Shown here: one piece after another, positions 17,531 to 26,908 of the stretch | Position numbering within the stretch: position 1 is the stretch's first letter | Layout: every line of letters begins with the position of its first letter | Origin: Muriicola sp041358175 | GTDB taxonomy: Bacteria; Bacteroidota; Bacteroidia; Flavobacteriales; Flavobacteriaceae | Length of the DNA stretch: 64,000 nucleotides | NCBI RefSeq assembly: GCF_041358175.1 | Contig: NZ_JBGKBE010000013.1 | Span: 1 to 64,000, forward strand | Direction of reading: 5' to 3' | Program-made: the position numbers and the translations under genes | Notes under the pieces: model-generated | Databases searched by the model: none | The model's input: only the letters and a program-made list of their open reading frames with translations | What the model was told of the DNA's origin: nothing

Positions 17531-18220
17531 ATGCCAGTAAGAATCAGACTTCAAAGACACGGAAAAAAAGGTAAGCCATTTTATTGGATCGTAGCTGCCG
17601 ATGGCCGTGCAAAAAGAGATGGAAAATTCCTTGAAAAATTAGGGATCTACAACCCGAATACCAATCCTGCAACTATCGAAGTAAATGTTGACGACTCAGT
17701 AAAATGGTTATTCAACGGAGCACAACCTTCAGATACGGCAAGACGTATATTATCATATAAAGGAGTTCTTTTAAAGCACCACCTTATGGCCGGTGTTCGC
17801 AAGGGAGCCCTTACTGAAGAAGAAGCTGAAAAGAAATTCCAGGCCTGGTTGGAAGAAAAATCCAAAGCAGTAGCCAAGAAAGAGGAAAACCTCAGCAAGG
17901 CTCAACAGGAAGCAAGGAAAAAAGCATTGGAAGCAGAAAGAGAAGTTTCCGAAAAAAGAGCCCAGGCGGCTGCAGAAGCAGAATTACCTGAAACTCCGGA
18001 AGCAGTTTCTGCTGAAGAGGAAGTAGAAGCTCTTGAAACCGCTCCCGCTCCAGAGGAATCTGTAGCACAGGAACCGGAAGTAGAAGCAGCAGCACCTGCT
18101 GAAGAGGCTGCCCCTGAAGCTAAAGCTGAAGAAGCAGCTCCTGAGGCTAAGGCCGAAGAAGCTCCGGCAGAGGAAGCCCCTGCAAAAGAAGATCCTAAAC
18201 CCGCTGCAGATAAAGAATAA
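17531..18220 (+). CDS. rpsP: 30S ribosomal protein S16 with long acidic C-terminal tail
   Basis: The first ~85 residues are typical bS16 (PVRIRLQRHGKKGKPFYWIV and LEKLGIYNPNTNP). The protein then continues to 229 residues. A Lys/Glu helix (about 95-150) is followed by a low-complexity Ala/Glu/Pro tail made of repeats like EEAAPEAKA. Bacteroidota S16 proteins commonly carry an extension, but this one more than doubles the usual length and would project from the ribosome surface. It is followed by rimM, the usual S16 partner in 30S maturation. Confidence 0.95.
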   Translation: MPVRIRLQRHGKKGKPFYWIVAADGRAKRDGKFLEKLGIYNPNTNPATIEVNVDDSVKWLFNGAQPSDTARRILSYKGVLLKHHLMAGVRKGALTEEEAEKKFQAWLEEKSKAVAKKEENLSKAQQEARKKALEAEREVSEKRAQAAAEAELPETPEAVSAEEEVEALETAPAPEESVAQEPEVEAAAPAEEAAPEAKAEEAAPEAKAEEAPAEEAPAKEDPKPAADKE

Positions 18221-18234
18221 TGGGACATCGATCG

Positions 18235-18765
18235 ATGCGGAAGGAAGAATGCTTCTACCTGGGCAAGATCGTTTCTAAATACAGCTTTAAAGGGGAGGTG
18301 CTTATAAAACTAGACACCGACGAACCTGAACTATACGATAATCTGGAATCAGTACTTATTTCCCTAGGAAATAGTCTGGTTCCTTTCTTTATTGAAAAGA
18401 GTCAGCTTCACAGATCCAACCTACTACGGGTAAGATTTGAAGAGGTTAATGATGAACCTGATGCTGACCGTATCCTGGGGTCTGAAATCTACCTTCCGCT
18501 TGAACTTCTCCCAAAATTAAGCGGGAAGAAATTTTATTACCACGAAGTCATTGGTTTTACTTTGATAGATAAGAACTATGGCAATATTGGGACCCTGGTT
18601 TCGATAAATGACGCTGCCTCTCAGGCATTATTTGTGGCCGAAAAGGAAGGTAAACAGCTCCTGATCCCTATAAATGACGACATAATAACTAGCATTGATC
18701 GGGAAAAAAAGACCATTTTCGTAGAAACCCCGGAAGGTCTGGTTTCCCTTTATCTGAATGATTAG
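18235..18765 (+). CDS. rimM: 16S rRNA processing protein RimM
   Basis: RimM helps assemble the 30S head. The sequence has the N-terminal CFYLGKIVSKYSFKGEVLIK barrel domain and the PRC-type C-terminal domain with GFTLIDKNYGNIGTL, LLIPINDDII and FVETPEGLVSLYL. An in-frame ATG at 18220 overlaps the rpsP stop (TAATG), but ATG 18235 (MRKEECFYLGK) fits the family start better, giving 176 residues. Either start implies tight coupling to rpsP. Confidence 0.93.
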   Translation: MRKEECFYLGKIVSKYSFKGEVLIKLDTDEPELYDNLESVLISLGNSLVPFFIEKSQLHRSNLLRVRFEEVNDEPDADRILGSEIYLPLELLPKLSGKKFYYHEVIGFTLIDKNYGNIGTLVSINDAASQALFVAEKEGKQLLIPINDDIITSIDREKKTIFVETPEGLVSLYLND

Positions 18766-18799
18766 GGGATAGCTTATAATTAATACAGACCAGCAAGCT

Positions 18800-19513
18800 T
18801 TGAACAAACCTTTTCGATTTAAGCAATTTGAGGTCCATCAGGATCGATGTGCTATGAAAATAGGAACAGACGGAGTGCTCCTGGGAGCCTGGACAGCTGT
18901 TGCCCATAGACCAATAAATATTCTTGACATAGGGGCTGGCACCGGCCTGATCGCCCTGATGCTCGCACAACGCAGCAATGCAGAAACCATTGACGCCATC
19001 GAGATTGAAGAGGCGGCCTACGAACAATGTGTCGAAAATTTTGAAGCTTCACCCTGGGCAGACCGATTGTTTTGTTACCATGCGGGTTTAGACGAAATGG
19101 TTGAAGAGATGGAAGAAACGTATCAGCTGATTGTCTCCAACCCACCCTTTCATGTAGAAGGAGTCTCCAGCGGAGATAAATCGCGTGACTTAGCCAGACA
19201 AAACAACTCTCTCCCTTTTGATGAACTGCTATGCAGCGTTGATAAGCTTCTGTCACCCGAGGGCATTTTTACCACTATTGTTCCCTTTCAGCAAGAAGTA
19301 TCTTTTATTGATTTAGCAAGGCAAGCCAACTTACATATTTTTAAAATTACCAGGGTAAAAGGAAATGCTCATTCGGAGGTAAAACGAAGCTTACTGGCGT
19401 TCTCACGCATTAGTCAAACAGTTATTGAAGATGAGTTGATCATCGAAAAAGATCGTCATTTATATACTGAGGATTATCAACATCTTTGTAGAGATTTTTA
19501 TCTGAAGATGTAA
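18800..19513 (+). CDS. trmN6: tRNA1(Val) (adenine-37-N6)-methyltransferase (TrmN6/YfiC type)
   Basis: This SAM-dependent methyltransferase begins with the family motif KPFRFKQFEVHQDRCAMKIG. It has motif I DIGAGTGLIALML (about 44-56) and the catalytic IVSNPPFHVEG (about 110-120), typical of N6-adenine enzymes. It would modify A37 of a valine tRNA. No ATG precedes the conserved start, so TTG at 18800 is the likely initiation codon. It follows rimM by 34 bp and probably shares the rpsP transcript. Confidence 0.9.
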   Translation: MNKPFRFKQFEVHQDRCAMKIGTDGVLLGAWTAVAHRPINILDIGAGTGLIALMLAQRSNAETIDAIEIEEAAYEQCVENFEASPWADRLFCYHAGLDEMVEEMEETYQLIVSNPPFHVEGVSSGDKSRDLARQNNSLPFDELLCSVDKLLSPEGIFTTIVPFQQEVSFIDLARQANLHIFKITRVKGNAHSEVKRSLLAFSRISQTVIEDELIIEKDRHLYTEDYQHLCRDFYLKM

Positions 19514-19639
19514 TAGTTGGACTTTCGGTTTCAATTTTAAACTGCTTCCGCCCCTGCAATAAGGCTTTACATTCTCACTATAAACTCCCATAGCGCAGAT
19601 TTATCCGAAAGAAATCCATATTTTTAAAATGGACTAACT

Positions 19640-20752
19640 GTGCACCGCGTGGCTTTAAAATTCTATATTGATCCGGATATTACCAGGGCAAAAACCCTGC
19701 CTTCCTCTTTTTACAGCGACTCTGAAACATTTGAAGCGCTAAAGCAGAAAGTTTTTTATGGTTCATGGCAGTGGGTTGGGGATATAATGGATCTGGAAAA
19801 AGAAGGATCTGTATCTCCCTTTATACTCCTCCCCGAATTCCTCAATGAACCGATGGTCCTTTCCAGGGATAAGAACGGAAAGGTTAATTGCCTCAGTAAT
19901 GTATGCACCCACAGGGGAAATATCGTTGTTGAAGAAGCGGGGCAACAAAGGAAATTAACTTGCCGCTATCACGGAAGGAGGTTTGGTCTCGATGGGAAGT
20001 TTGAATTCATGCCTGAGTTTAATGAGGCACAAGATTTCCCCGGAAGTTGTGATAATTTGCACGCATTTCCATTGAAAAAATGGGGTTCATTTTTCTTTGC
20101 CGGGTTAAGTCCGGTTTTCGACTTTCAGAAGGTGATTGATTTTATGGACCAGCGGATAGGGTTTTTACCCCTTGACGATTTTACCAGATCAAAGGAACTC
20201 GATAAAGATTATGAGATCAAGGCACACTGGGCCTTATATTGCGACAACTACCTGGAAGGATTTCATATCCCTTTTGTCCACAATGACCTGAACGAAGTTT
20301 TAGATTACGGGAATTATGAAACGGTTTTATCAGACTATTGCAATCTTCAAATCGGTTACGCAGAAGGGACTGATGAGGTATTTAAGCTTCCTGAAGATCA
20401 TATCGATTATGGGAAAGATGTCGCAGCCTACTATTTCTGGGTCTTTCCCAACATGATGTTCAATTTTTATCCCTGGGGAGTTTCTGTTAATCTAGTCCAG
20501 CCCCTATCGATTTCCCAAACTAAAGTTTCCTTTATCACCTATGTATATGATGCTTCCAAATTAAATAAAGGAGCTGGGTCAGGTCTCGATAAGGTTGAGA
20601 TGGAAGACGAAGCAGTGGTAGAAAGCGTAAATATGGGAATCCGATCTCATTATTACAAGGCCGGAAGATTTTCCCCCACCCGTGAAAGAGGAGTGCACCA
20701 TTTTCATTCTTTGCTTGCGAGGTTCCTGAACGGGGAAGTTGAATCTTCCTAA
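19640..20752 (+). CDS. Rieske-type ring-hydroxylating oxygenase alpha subunit
   Basis: The N-terminal Rieske [2Fe-2S] domain has Cys89-X-His91 in CTHRG and Cys108-X2-His111 in CRYHGRRF. The catalytic domain carries the mononuclear iron site CDNYLEGFHIPFVH with Asp202, His209 and His214, the aspartate that bridges to the Rieske cluster plus two His ligands. The acidic ligand is probably in the EDEAVVES helix. The start is GTG at 19640; a second GTG at 19649 is possible. No reductase or beta subunit lies beside it, so the electron donor is elsewhere. The substrate is unknown; some relatives act on quaternary amines or choline-like compounds. Confidence 0.88.
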   Translation: MHRVALKFYIDPDITRAKTLPSSFYSDSETFEALKQKVFYGSWQWVGDIMDLEKEGSVSPFILLPEFLNEPMVLSRDKNGKVNCLSNVCTHRGNIVVEEAGQQRKLTCRYHGRRFGLDGKFEFMPEFNEAQDFPGSCDNLHAFPLKKWGSFFFAGLSPVFDFQKVIDFMDQRIGFLPLDDFTRSKELDKDYEIKAHWALYCDNYLEGFHIPFVHNDLNEVLDYGNYETVLSDYCNLQIGYAEGTDEVFKLPEDHIDYGKDVAAYYFWVFPNMMFNFYPWGVSVNLVQPLSISQTKVSFITYVYDASKLNKGAGSGLDKVEMEDEAVVESVNMGIRSHYYKAGRFSPTRERGVHHFHSLLARFLNGEVESS

Positions 20753-20829
20753 ATGAATCTTGCTAATATCTATTTCCATCCATTGGTTTGTTATGCGACT
20801 TTAAATACCTTTGGAAAAACTATTTCACT

Positions 20830-22008
20830 ATGAGGCCCGACCTATTTGAAGCCCCCGATTATTATCAATTGGATGACCTGCTAACCGAAGAACATCTGCT
20901 GGTGCGTGATGCTGCGAGGCAGTGGGTAAAACGAGACGTGTCACCCATCATTGAAGAATACGCTCAGAAAGCTGAATTCCCAACTCAGATACTAAAGGGA
21001 TTGGCCGAAATAGGTGCCTTCGGACCATATATTCCTGAAGAATACGGAGGTGCAGGATTAGATCAGATCAGTTATGGCCTTATCATGCAGGAAATTGAAA
21101 GAGGGGATAGTGGAGTAAGATCTACGGCATCGGTTCAATCCTCCCTGGTTATGTATCCTATTTATGCGTACGGGTCTGAAGAACAAAAAAAGAAATACCT
21201 GCCAAAGCTCGCCTCAGGGGAATTTATGGGGTGCTTTGGCTTAACAGAGCCTGATCATGGATCTAATCCCGGTGGGATGGCCACCAATTTTAAGGATAAA
21301 GGCGATCATTACTTGCTCAATGGCGCTAAGCTCTGGATCTCAAATTCTCCTTTTGCAGACATTGCCATCGTCTGGGCAAAGAACGAGGAAGGGCGGATAC
21401 ACGGCCTGATCGTTGAGAGGGGTATGGAAGGTTTCTCCACCCCGGAAACACATAATAAGTGGTCATTAAGGGCCTCAGCCACCGGTGAATTGATCTTTGA
21501 TAATGTGAAAGTTCCCAAGGAAAATCTGTTACCAGGGAAGAACGGATTGGGAGCTCCACTGGGATGTCTCGACTCTGCGCGATACGGAATTGCCTGGGGG
21601 GCTATCGGAGCTGCCATGGACTGCTATGATACTGCGCTGCGATACGCCAAAGAAAGAGTTCAGTTTGGAAAACCCATAGCGGCATTCCAACTGCAACAAA
21701 AGAAATTGGCCGAAATGGTCACTGAGATTACCAAGGCCCAATTGCTTGCCTTCCGTTTGGGGCAGTTAAAGAATGAAGGAAGGGCCACTACGGCCCAGAT
21801 TTCCATGGCCAAAAGGAATAATGTTGAAATGGCGATCACTATTGCAAGGGAAGCAAGACAAATTCTTGGGGGAATGGGAATAACGGGAGAATATCCCATT
21901 ATGCGGCATATGATGAACCTCGAATCTGTTCTCACCTATGAAGGCACCCATGATATTCATCTCCTGATCACAGGGGCAGATATCACAGGACATCAGGCCT
22001 TTAAATAG
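20830..22008 (+). CDS. gcdH: Acyl-CoA dehydrogenase, glutaryl-CoA dehydrogenase-like
   Basis: This FAD-dependent dehydrogenase of 392 residues shows FGLTEPDHGSNPGGM (flavin/substrate binding), WISNSPFADIAIVWA, RYGIAWGAIGAAM, QILGGMGITGEYPIMRHMMN and the C-terminal YEGTHDIHLLI containing the catalytic Glu (LTYEGTHDIH). This set is typical of glutaryl-CoA dehydrogenase of lysine/tryptophan breakdown. The ORF is open upstream from a TTG at 20788, but ATG 20830 (MRPDLFEAPDYY) is the family-like start. It converges with the sugar-kinase gene 7 bp downstream. Confidence 0.88.
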   Translation: MRPDLFEAPDYYQLDDLLTEEHLLVRDAARQWVKRDVSPIIEEYAQKAEFPTQILKGLAEIGAFGPYIPEEYGGAGLDQISYGLIMQEIERGDSGVRSTASVQSSLVMYPIYAYGSEEQKKKYLPKLASGEFMGCFGLTEPDHGSNPGGMATNFKDKGDHYLLNGAKLWISNSPFADIAIVWAKNEEGRIHGLIVERGMEGFSTPETHNKWSLRASATGELIFDNVKVPKENLLPGKNGLGAPLGCLDSARYGIAWGAIGAAMDCYDTALRYAKERVQFGKPIAAFQLQQKKLAEMVTEITKAQLLAFRLGQLKNEGRATTAQISMAKRNNVEMAITIAREARQILGGMGITGEYPIMRHMMNLESVLTYEGTHDIHLLITGADITGHQAFK

Positions 22009-22014
22009 AGAGGG

Positions 22015-23067
22015 CTATTTTCCAAGGACCGATTTGACAAGTTTTGAAATAGCGTCTTTTTTTTCTAAGACTATTCGGGTAAAACAGAACAAATTACGGC
22101 ATCGATCCAGGTTTTGATCGGCGTAGGAAATCTGGTAATAGACATCATTGTTGAGGTAGTCTGTTAGTGCCCTCAGCCCATGAAGGTAAGGCATAAGTGC
22201 CACCCCTGAGGGGATTGCCTGTTTCTCTGAATCGCTAAGCTTTAGTTTACTTTTCTTAATTCCTCTGAGAAATGCAGTGACCATATCCAGATCAAAGCCG
22301 ATCTTTTTAAGATCTGTGTCATCTTCGGAAACAGGATTGGCCAGGGTCCTTATCGCGTCTCCAAGATCATAAATTATATACCCCGGCATGACTGTATCCA
22401 GGTCAATTAGGCAGAGCGCCTTGCCGGTCACATTAGAGAAGAGGAAATTGTTGAGCTTTGTATCGTTGTGGCATATACGAACAGGCAGGTTTTCAAATCC
22501 TACATCTAATTTGAAGAAGGCCTCTTCCGCAAATTCGATTTCTTTCGAAGCAGACTGCAACCTTTCCGAATTAGCTTGTTTAAGGGCAAGAAGATATTCT
22601 TTTCTCCGTAAGCTGATATCGTGAAAACCGGGTAGCACCTCTTTGAAACTAGCAGCCGGTAAATTCTCCAGACAACTGTGAAACAAACCCAGTATCCTTC
22701 CTGCCTCAAAGGCTATATCGGGCTCATGGGTTAAATCAAAAGCTACACTGTTCGGGACAAAGGTGAGTAGTCGCCAAAAGGCCCCTTCTTCATCCTTATA
22801 ATACGGCAGCCGGGCCTTGGAAGGCATAAATGAGATTGGATGGTAATCCTCGGCTGCCAGCAGCGGTAGAATGGTTCGAAGGTTTTCCATCAAAGCCGGA
22901 ACATCCGGGAAAACCTTGTTGTTGATACATTGTAAGATGTAAACGGTAAGGTTCTCTTCCTGAACCCGGAAGGTGGTATTGATGTACCCCTGTCCTACAG
23001 AGCGTATCTTATAATCTCTCTGTTCAATGACAAAATGCTTCAGCGCCTTTGCTGCTGCCACCTCCAT
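22015..23067 (-). CDS. Anomeric sugar kinase of the phosphotransferase (APH) family, NahK/AmgK-like
   Basis: The 350-residue protein has the aminoglycoside-phosphotransferase fold signature: the catalytic loop ICHNDTKLNNFLF (about 199-211) with catalytic Asp, and the metal-binding CLIDLDTVMPG (about 219-229). The TKLNN and DLDTVMPG forms are like N-acetylhexosamine 1-kinases rather than antibiotic kinases. It lies 20 bp after a sugar nucleotidyltransferase on the same strand. The pair would make a sugar-1-phosphate and activate it to an NDP sugar, as in NahK/GlmU-type or AmgK/MurU recycling. The exact sugar is not determined. Confidence 0.82.
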   Translation of the reverse strand: MEVAAAKALKHFVIEQRDYKIRSVGQGYINTTFRVQEENLTVYILQCINNKVFPDVPALMENLRTILPLLAAEDYHPISFMPSKARLPYYKDEEGAFWRLLTFVPNSVAFDLTHEPDIAFEAGRILGLFHSCLENLPAASFKEVLPGFHDISLRRKEYLLALKQANSERLQSASKEIEFAEEAFFKLDVGFENLPVRICHNDTKLNNFLFSNVTGKALCLIDLDTVMPGYIIYDLGDAIRTLANPVSEDDTDLKKIGFDLDMVTAFLRGIKKSKLKLSDSEKQAIPSGVALMPYLHGLRALTDYLNNDVYYQISYADQNLDRCRNLFCFTRIVLEKKDAISKLVKSVLGK

Positions 23068-23087
23068 TTTTCAGGGGTTTTAAAAAA

Positions 23088-23972
23088 TTAATTCCAAAGC
23101 GGGGTGCGGTACTGCCCCTGGCTGGTCATATTCTTCAGATGGGACATTGCCGTTTCTTTGTCATTGGCATAGGTAACGCCAAACCACATGCTCTCCGAAG
23201 GAATAACCTCTACCTGAGTTGTCCCCTGTTTTAGCATGGCCTGAATAACAAAGGGAAGGTAAACCTCTCCCTTCTCCAAATTTCCCTCTTCTTTAAAGAA
23301 ATTGCGGATATCTTGTTCTATCTGATGAAAAATTCCCGGTTTACAAACCCAAAAATTCATACTCACCAACTCCTCACCAGAGAATTTCAGTCCGGAATCA
23401 GCATCCAAAATTCCATTTTCTCCTTCTTCTATTTTTGTTCGTTCTTCTACGGAGATCAATGAATTCCCATCCTGTTTACATACTCCTCGGGAGACAGAAC
23501 CATACGGCGACAAGGTATCTTTTAAGGTATAGGCTACCAAACCAAAGGAGTTGGGATCAGCATCCCTGGATACATATTTAGCCGCATTTTCAAAAGCTTG
23601 CTTCCCGTAGTAGTCATCTGCATTGATCACAGAAAAAGGTCCGTCAATAACCTTTCTGGCCGACCATACCGCATGAGCAGTACCCCATGGTTTTGTGCGC
23701 TCTCCCGTATAGGTAATTCCATCGGGAAGATCTGTTACCTGTTGTGAAACTACATCGAGCTTAACCCCCTTGGGAATTCTTTTTGAGAGGTATTCCTCAA
23801 GAAAGCTCACGTTGTCTTTTTGTGTTACCACAACGATGTGGTCAAATCCATTTTCAAGAGCGTCGTAAATACTGAACTCCATCAGAAACTCTTCCTGAGG
23901 GCCAAGGCCATCGAATTGTTTAAGGGCTCCATACCTGCTACCCCTTCCGGCAGCCATTAGTAATAAGGTCAT
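23088..23972 (-). CDS. Sugar-1-phosphate nucleotidyltransferase
   Basis: The protein begins MTLLLMAAGRGSRYGALKQFDGLG, the nucleotide-binding motif of NTP-transferases. It carries VINADDYYGKQAF (metal-binding Asp, about 105-117) and an ENGILDADSGLKFSGEELVSMNFW segment. The open frame continues 46 residues upstream to 24110, but that part has no family similarity and overlaps the divergent gene, so ATG 23972 is chosen (294 residues). It is co-directional with the APH-type kinase, suggesting NDP-sugar formation from a salvaged sugar. Confidence 0.85.
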   Translation of the reverse strand: MTLLLMAAGRGSRYGALKQFDGLGPQEEFLMEFSIYDALENGFDHIVVVTQKDNVSFLEEYLSKRIPKGVKLDVVSQQVTDLPDGITYTGERTKPWGTAHAVWSARKVIDGPFSVINADDYYGKQAFENAAKYVSRDADPNSFGLVAYTLKDTLSPYGSVSRGVCKQDGNSLISVEERTKIEEGENGILDADSGLKFSGEELVSMNFWVCKPGIFHQIEQDIRNFFKEEGNLEKGEVYLPFVIQAMLKQGTTQVEVIPSESMWFGVTYANDKETAMSHLKNMTSQGQYRTPLWN

Positions 23973-24072
23973 AAAATGCGAATTTGCGAGCAAAAATAAG
24001 TTTTTAGGGAACAATATGGAGGAGGACCTGGAGAATTTCATAAATTGATAACATCTAAAACCATTAAAAACC

Positions 24073-25434
24073 ATGACCAGCAGAAGGCAATTTATCCGCA
24101 ATACGGCCATAGCAGGAGCAGGGATGAGTATTGTTCCTCATTGGGTGTCAGCAACACAAAAATCAAATAATAAACTTGAAGAATTAAAAGTGGGACTCAT
24201 TGGAGTCGGACTCCGAGGGACCAATCATCTACAGAATTTGATCTTGCGAAATGATGTTAGGGTTACTGCCCTTTGTGATATTGATGCCGAACGCATTGCC
24301 TTATGCAGGAATCTGATCAAAGAAGCAGGTAAAAGCGCTCCCCTCATCTTTGAAGGAGGCCCTTATGATTACCTCAATCTTCTCAATTCTAAAGAGGTTG
24401 ATGCCGTGATTATCGCAACCCCCTGGCTCTGGCATACCCGTATGACCGTAGATGCCATGAAGGCAGGGAAATACGCCGGAGTAGAGGTTTCTGCCGCCAA
24501 TACCCTCGAAGAATGCTGGGATCTGGTAAATACACATGAAGCCACCGGCACCCATATGATGATCCTTGAGAATGTAAATTACAGGCGCGATGTGCTGGCC
24601 GTGTTAAATATGGTCAAACAGGAAGTATTCGGGGAATTAGTGCATTTCAGGTGCGGGTATCAGCACGATCTCAGGCATGTTAAATTCAATAATGGGAAAC
24701 AGCCTTATGGCGGAGGGGTTGAATTTGGAGAAAAGGCTATTTCAGAGGCTCGCTGGCGTACCCTGCATTCGGTTAAACGAAATGCAGACGTGTACCCCAC
24801 TCACGGGCTCGGTCCTGTAGCCGTGATGGCGGATATAAACAGGGGCAACAGGTTTTTGTCGCTTACATCTCATGCGAGTAAAGCGATAGGGTTGCACAAT
24901 TATATCGTTAAAAATGGGGGAGAGGATCATCCCAATGCCGATGTAGAGTTTAAGCAGGGCGATGTGATAACAACCACTATTGATACCGCCCGGGGAGAAA
25001 CAATCATCATTACACACGATTGTAATTTGCCCAGGCCCTATTCCCTGGGATTCAGAGTGCAGGGAGCTAACGGACTGTGGGAAGTTGACGGAAATCGAAT
25101 CTATATCGAAGGTAAATCGGAGCCACATCAATGGGATGATGCCAATGACTGGCTCGCGAGGTACGATCATCCCCTCTGGAAAAAATATGGCGAATACGCC
25201 GCTGGTGCCGGCCACGGAGGTATGGATTTCTTCGTATTACACGCATTTGTGGAATCGGCAAAAGCTAATATCGCTCCCCCTCTGGATGCCTATGACGCAG
25301 CGGCCTGGAGTGCGGTCACTCCCCTGTCGGAAGCCTCTATACACCAAAAGGGAGAACCACAAAAGTTTCCTGATTTTACACGTGGACTCTGGATCAAACG
25401 AGAACCTTATTCCTGGATAAAGGATACCTATTAA
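24073..25434 (+). CDS. Gfo/Idh/MocA-like enzyme with Tat signal, GH109 (alpha-N-acetylgalactosaminidase)-like
   Basis: The N-terminus TSRRQFIRNTAIAGAGM is a twin-arginine signal. The NAD-binding Rossmann motif GLIGVGLRGTNHL follows at about 42-54. The segments LENVNYRRDVLAVLNM, GGYQH-like GYQHDLRHVKFNNGKQPYGG and YPTHGLGPV are, from memory, close to GH109 glycosidases, which use bound NAD+ to hydrolyse alpha-N-acetylgalactosaminides. The C-terminal DYP-like motif reads PDFTRGLW. It is divergent from the sugar nucleotidyltransferase/kinase pair, which would suit salvage of the released GalNAc. A plain oxidoreductase role is the alternative. Confidence 0.82.
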   Translation: MTSRRQFIRNTAIAGAGMSIVPHWVSATQKSNNKLEELKVGLIGVGLRGTNHLQNLILRNDVRVTALCDIDAERIALCRNLIKEAGKSAPLIFEGGPYDYLNLLNSKEVDAVIIATPWLWHTRMTVDAMKAGKYAGVEVSAANTLEECWDLVNTHEATGTHMMILENVNYRRDVLAVLNMVKQEVFGELVHFRCGYQHDLRHVKFNNGKQPYGGGVEFGEKAISEARWRTLHSVKRNADVYPTHGLGPVAVMADINRGNRFLSLTSHASKAIGLHNYIVKNGGEDHPNADVEFKQGDVITTTIDTARGETIIITHDCNLPRPYSLGFRVQGANGLWEVDGNRIYIEGKSEPHQWDDANDWLARYDHPLWKKYGEYAAGAGHGGMDFFVLHAFVESAKANIAPPLDAYDAAAWSAVTPLSEASIHQKGEPQKFPDFTRGLWIKREPYSWIKDTY

Positions 25435-25470
25435 TTCCATATCCCGTAAGTGTTTCATTCAAAGCGTAGA

Positions 25471-25513
25471 TGATTTTTATCATATTTTTCTGTCTGAAGC
25501 CTCTGTATTTTTG
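25471..25513 (+). promoter_or_regulatory. Fnr-type class II promoter of hemN
   Basis: TGATTTTTATCA (TGA-N6-TCA, 25471-25482) is followed after exactly 23 bp by TATTTTTG (25506-25513). The site centre then lies near -41 relative to the predicted start, the classical activator position. It is one of five such arrangements in the window. Confidence 0.75.
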
Positions 25514-25529
25514 ATAGAAATCAATTACA

Positions 25530-26891
25530 ATGCTGAATCTTATCCAGAAATATAACGTGCAAGGCCCCCGCTATACCAGTTACCCAACAGTTCCCTATTG
25601 GGATATCAGTACTTTTTCGGGAAAAGCATGGAAGGAAACACTAAAAAAGAGTTTTAAAGAAAGCAATAATAAGGACGGCATTAGCCTGTACCTGCATTTA
25701 CCCTTTTGTGAAAGCATGTGCACGTTTTGCGGGTGTCACAAACGAATAACTAAGAGGCATGAAGTGGAAGTTCCCTACATCGAGTCTGTCTTAAAAGAAT
25801 GGAAATTATATTGTGACCTATTTGAAGATAAACCTAAAATTAAGGAGTTACATCTCGGGGGAGGAACTCCCACCTTTTTTTCCCCTCAACATCTGGAAAT
25901 GCTGCTGGAAGGGATTTTCAGACATGCCGAGATAGCAGACGAACATGAATTCAGTTTTGAAGGCCATCCGAACAATACAACACGCGAACATTTACAAACA
26001 TTGTATGATCTGGGATTCAGAAGAGTGAGTTTCGGAGTGCAGGATTACAGCGATAAAGTACAACGGGCCATACACAGGGTTCAACCTTTTGAAAATGTAA
26101 AAAACGTAACGGAATGGTCCAGGGAAATCGGATATACCTCGGTTGGGCACGACCTTATTTTTGGTCTGCCACATCAGCGGATGGAAGATATTGAAGAGAC
26201 TATTTCAAAGACTAAGGAATTATTGCCAGACCGACTGGCATTTTACAGCTATGCACATGTTCCCTGGATAAAAGGACTTGGGCAAAGGGGATTTAAAGAT
26301 GAAGATCTCCCAACCCCCTCAGAAAAAAGGCAGCAATACGAATACGGCAAAAAATTGCTGACAGAAGCAGGGTATTTTGAAATTGGGATGGACCATTTTG
26401 CCCTGAAGAGTGATAGTTTGTATAAATCCTTTGAAACTCAGAAACTGCACAGGAATTTTATGGGCTATACTTCATCCCGAACACAGCTCATGATCGGGTT
26501 GGGGGCATCGAGTATCAGCGATAGCTGGTACAGTTTTGCACAAAATGTTAAAAGCATAGAAGAATACCAACATTTGGTAGAAAACGATATCATCCCAATT
26601 TACAGAGGACATATCCTTACTGAGGAGGATTTGGTCATACGCCGGCATATTCTTAACTTAATGTGCAGGTTGCAAACCTCCTGGGAAGATCCTTCCCTGA
26701 AATTTAATGAACTCGATCTGGTCCTGGGCCATTTAAAAGAAATGGAAATAGACGGACTTATCAATACTAATTATAATCAGCTGAGCGTTACAGAAGCAGG
26801 TAGGCCTTTCGTCAGAAATGTATGTATGGCATTTGATCTTCTGATGCATAGAAAAGCTCCGGAAAAAAGAGTATTTTCAATGACTATTTAA
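25530..26891 (+). CDS. hemN: Oxygen-independent coproporphyrinogen III oxidase
   Basis: This radical-SAM enzyme performs oxidative decarboxylation of coproporphyrinogen III without oxygen. The [4Fe-4S] motif PFCESMCTFCGCH gives Cys60, Cys64 and Cys67. GGGTPTFF (about 111-118) and FEGHPNNTT-like SAM-binding segments follow, and the C-terminal HemN domain is full length (453 residues). The usual E in FEG(H)P is present; His replaces a common Asp or Asn. The promoter carries an Fnr-type site, fitting expression at low oxygen. A universal stress protein gene follows 17 bp later, probably in the same transcript. Confidence 0.95.
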   Translation: MLNLIQKYNVQGPRYTSYPTVPYWDISTFSGKAWKETLKKSFKESNNKDGISLYLHLPFCESMCTFCGCHKRITKRHEVEVPYIESVLKEWKLYCDLFEDKPKIKELHLGGGTPTFFSPQHLEMLLEGIFRHAEIADEHEFSFEGHPNNTTREHLQTLYDLGFRRVSFGVQDYSDKVQRAIHRVQPFENVKNVTEWSREIGYTSVGHDLIFGLPHQRMEDIEETISKTKELLPDRLAFYSYAHVPWIKGLGQRGFKDEDLPTPSEKRQQYEYGKKLLTEAGYFEIGMDHFALKSDSLYKSFETQKLHRNFMGYTSSRTQLMIGLGASSISDSWYSFAQNVKSIEEYQHLVENDIIPIYRGHILTEEDLVIRRHILNLMCRLQTSWEDPSLKFNELDLVLGHLKEMEIDGLINTNYNQLSVTEAGRPFVRNVCMAFDLLMHRKAPEKRVFSMTI

Positions 26892-26908
26892 CCCTTTAAA
26901 ATTAAGCC

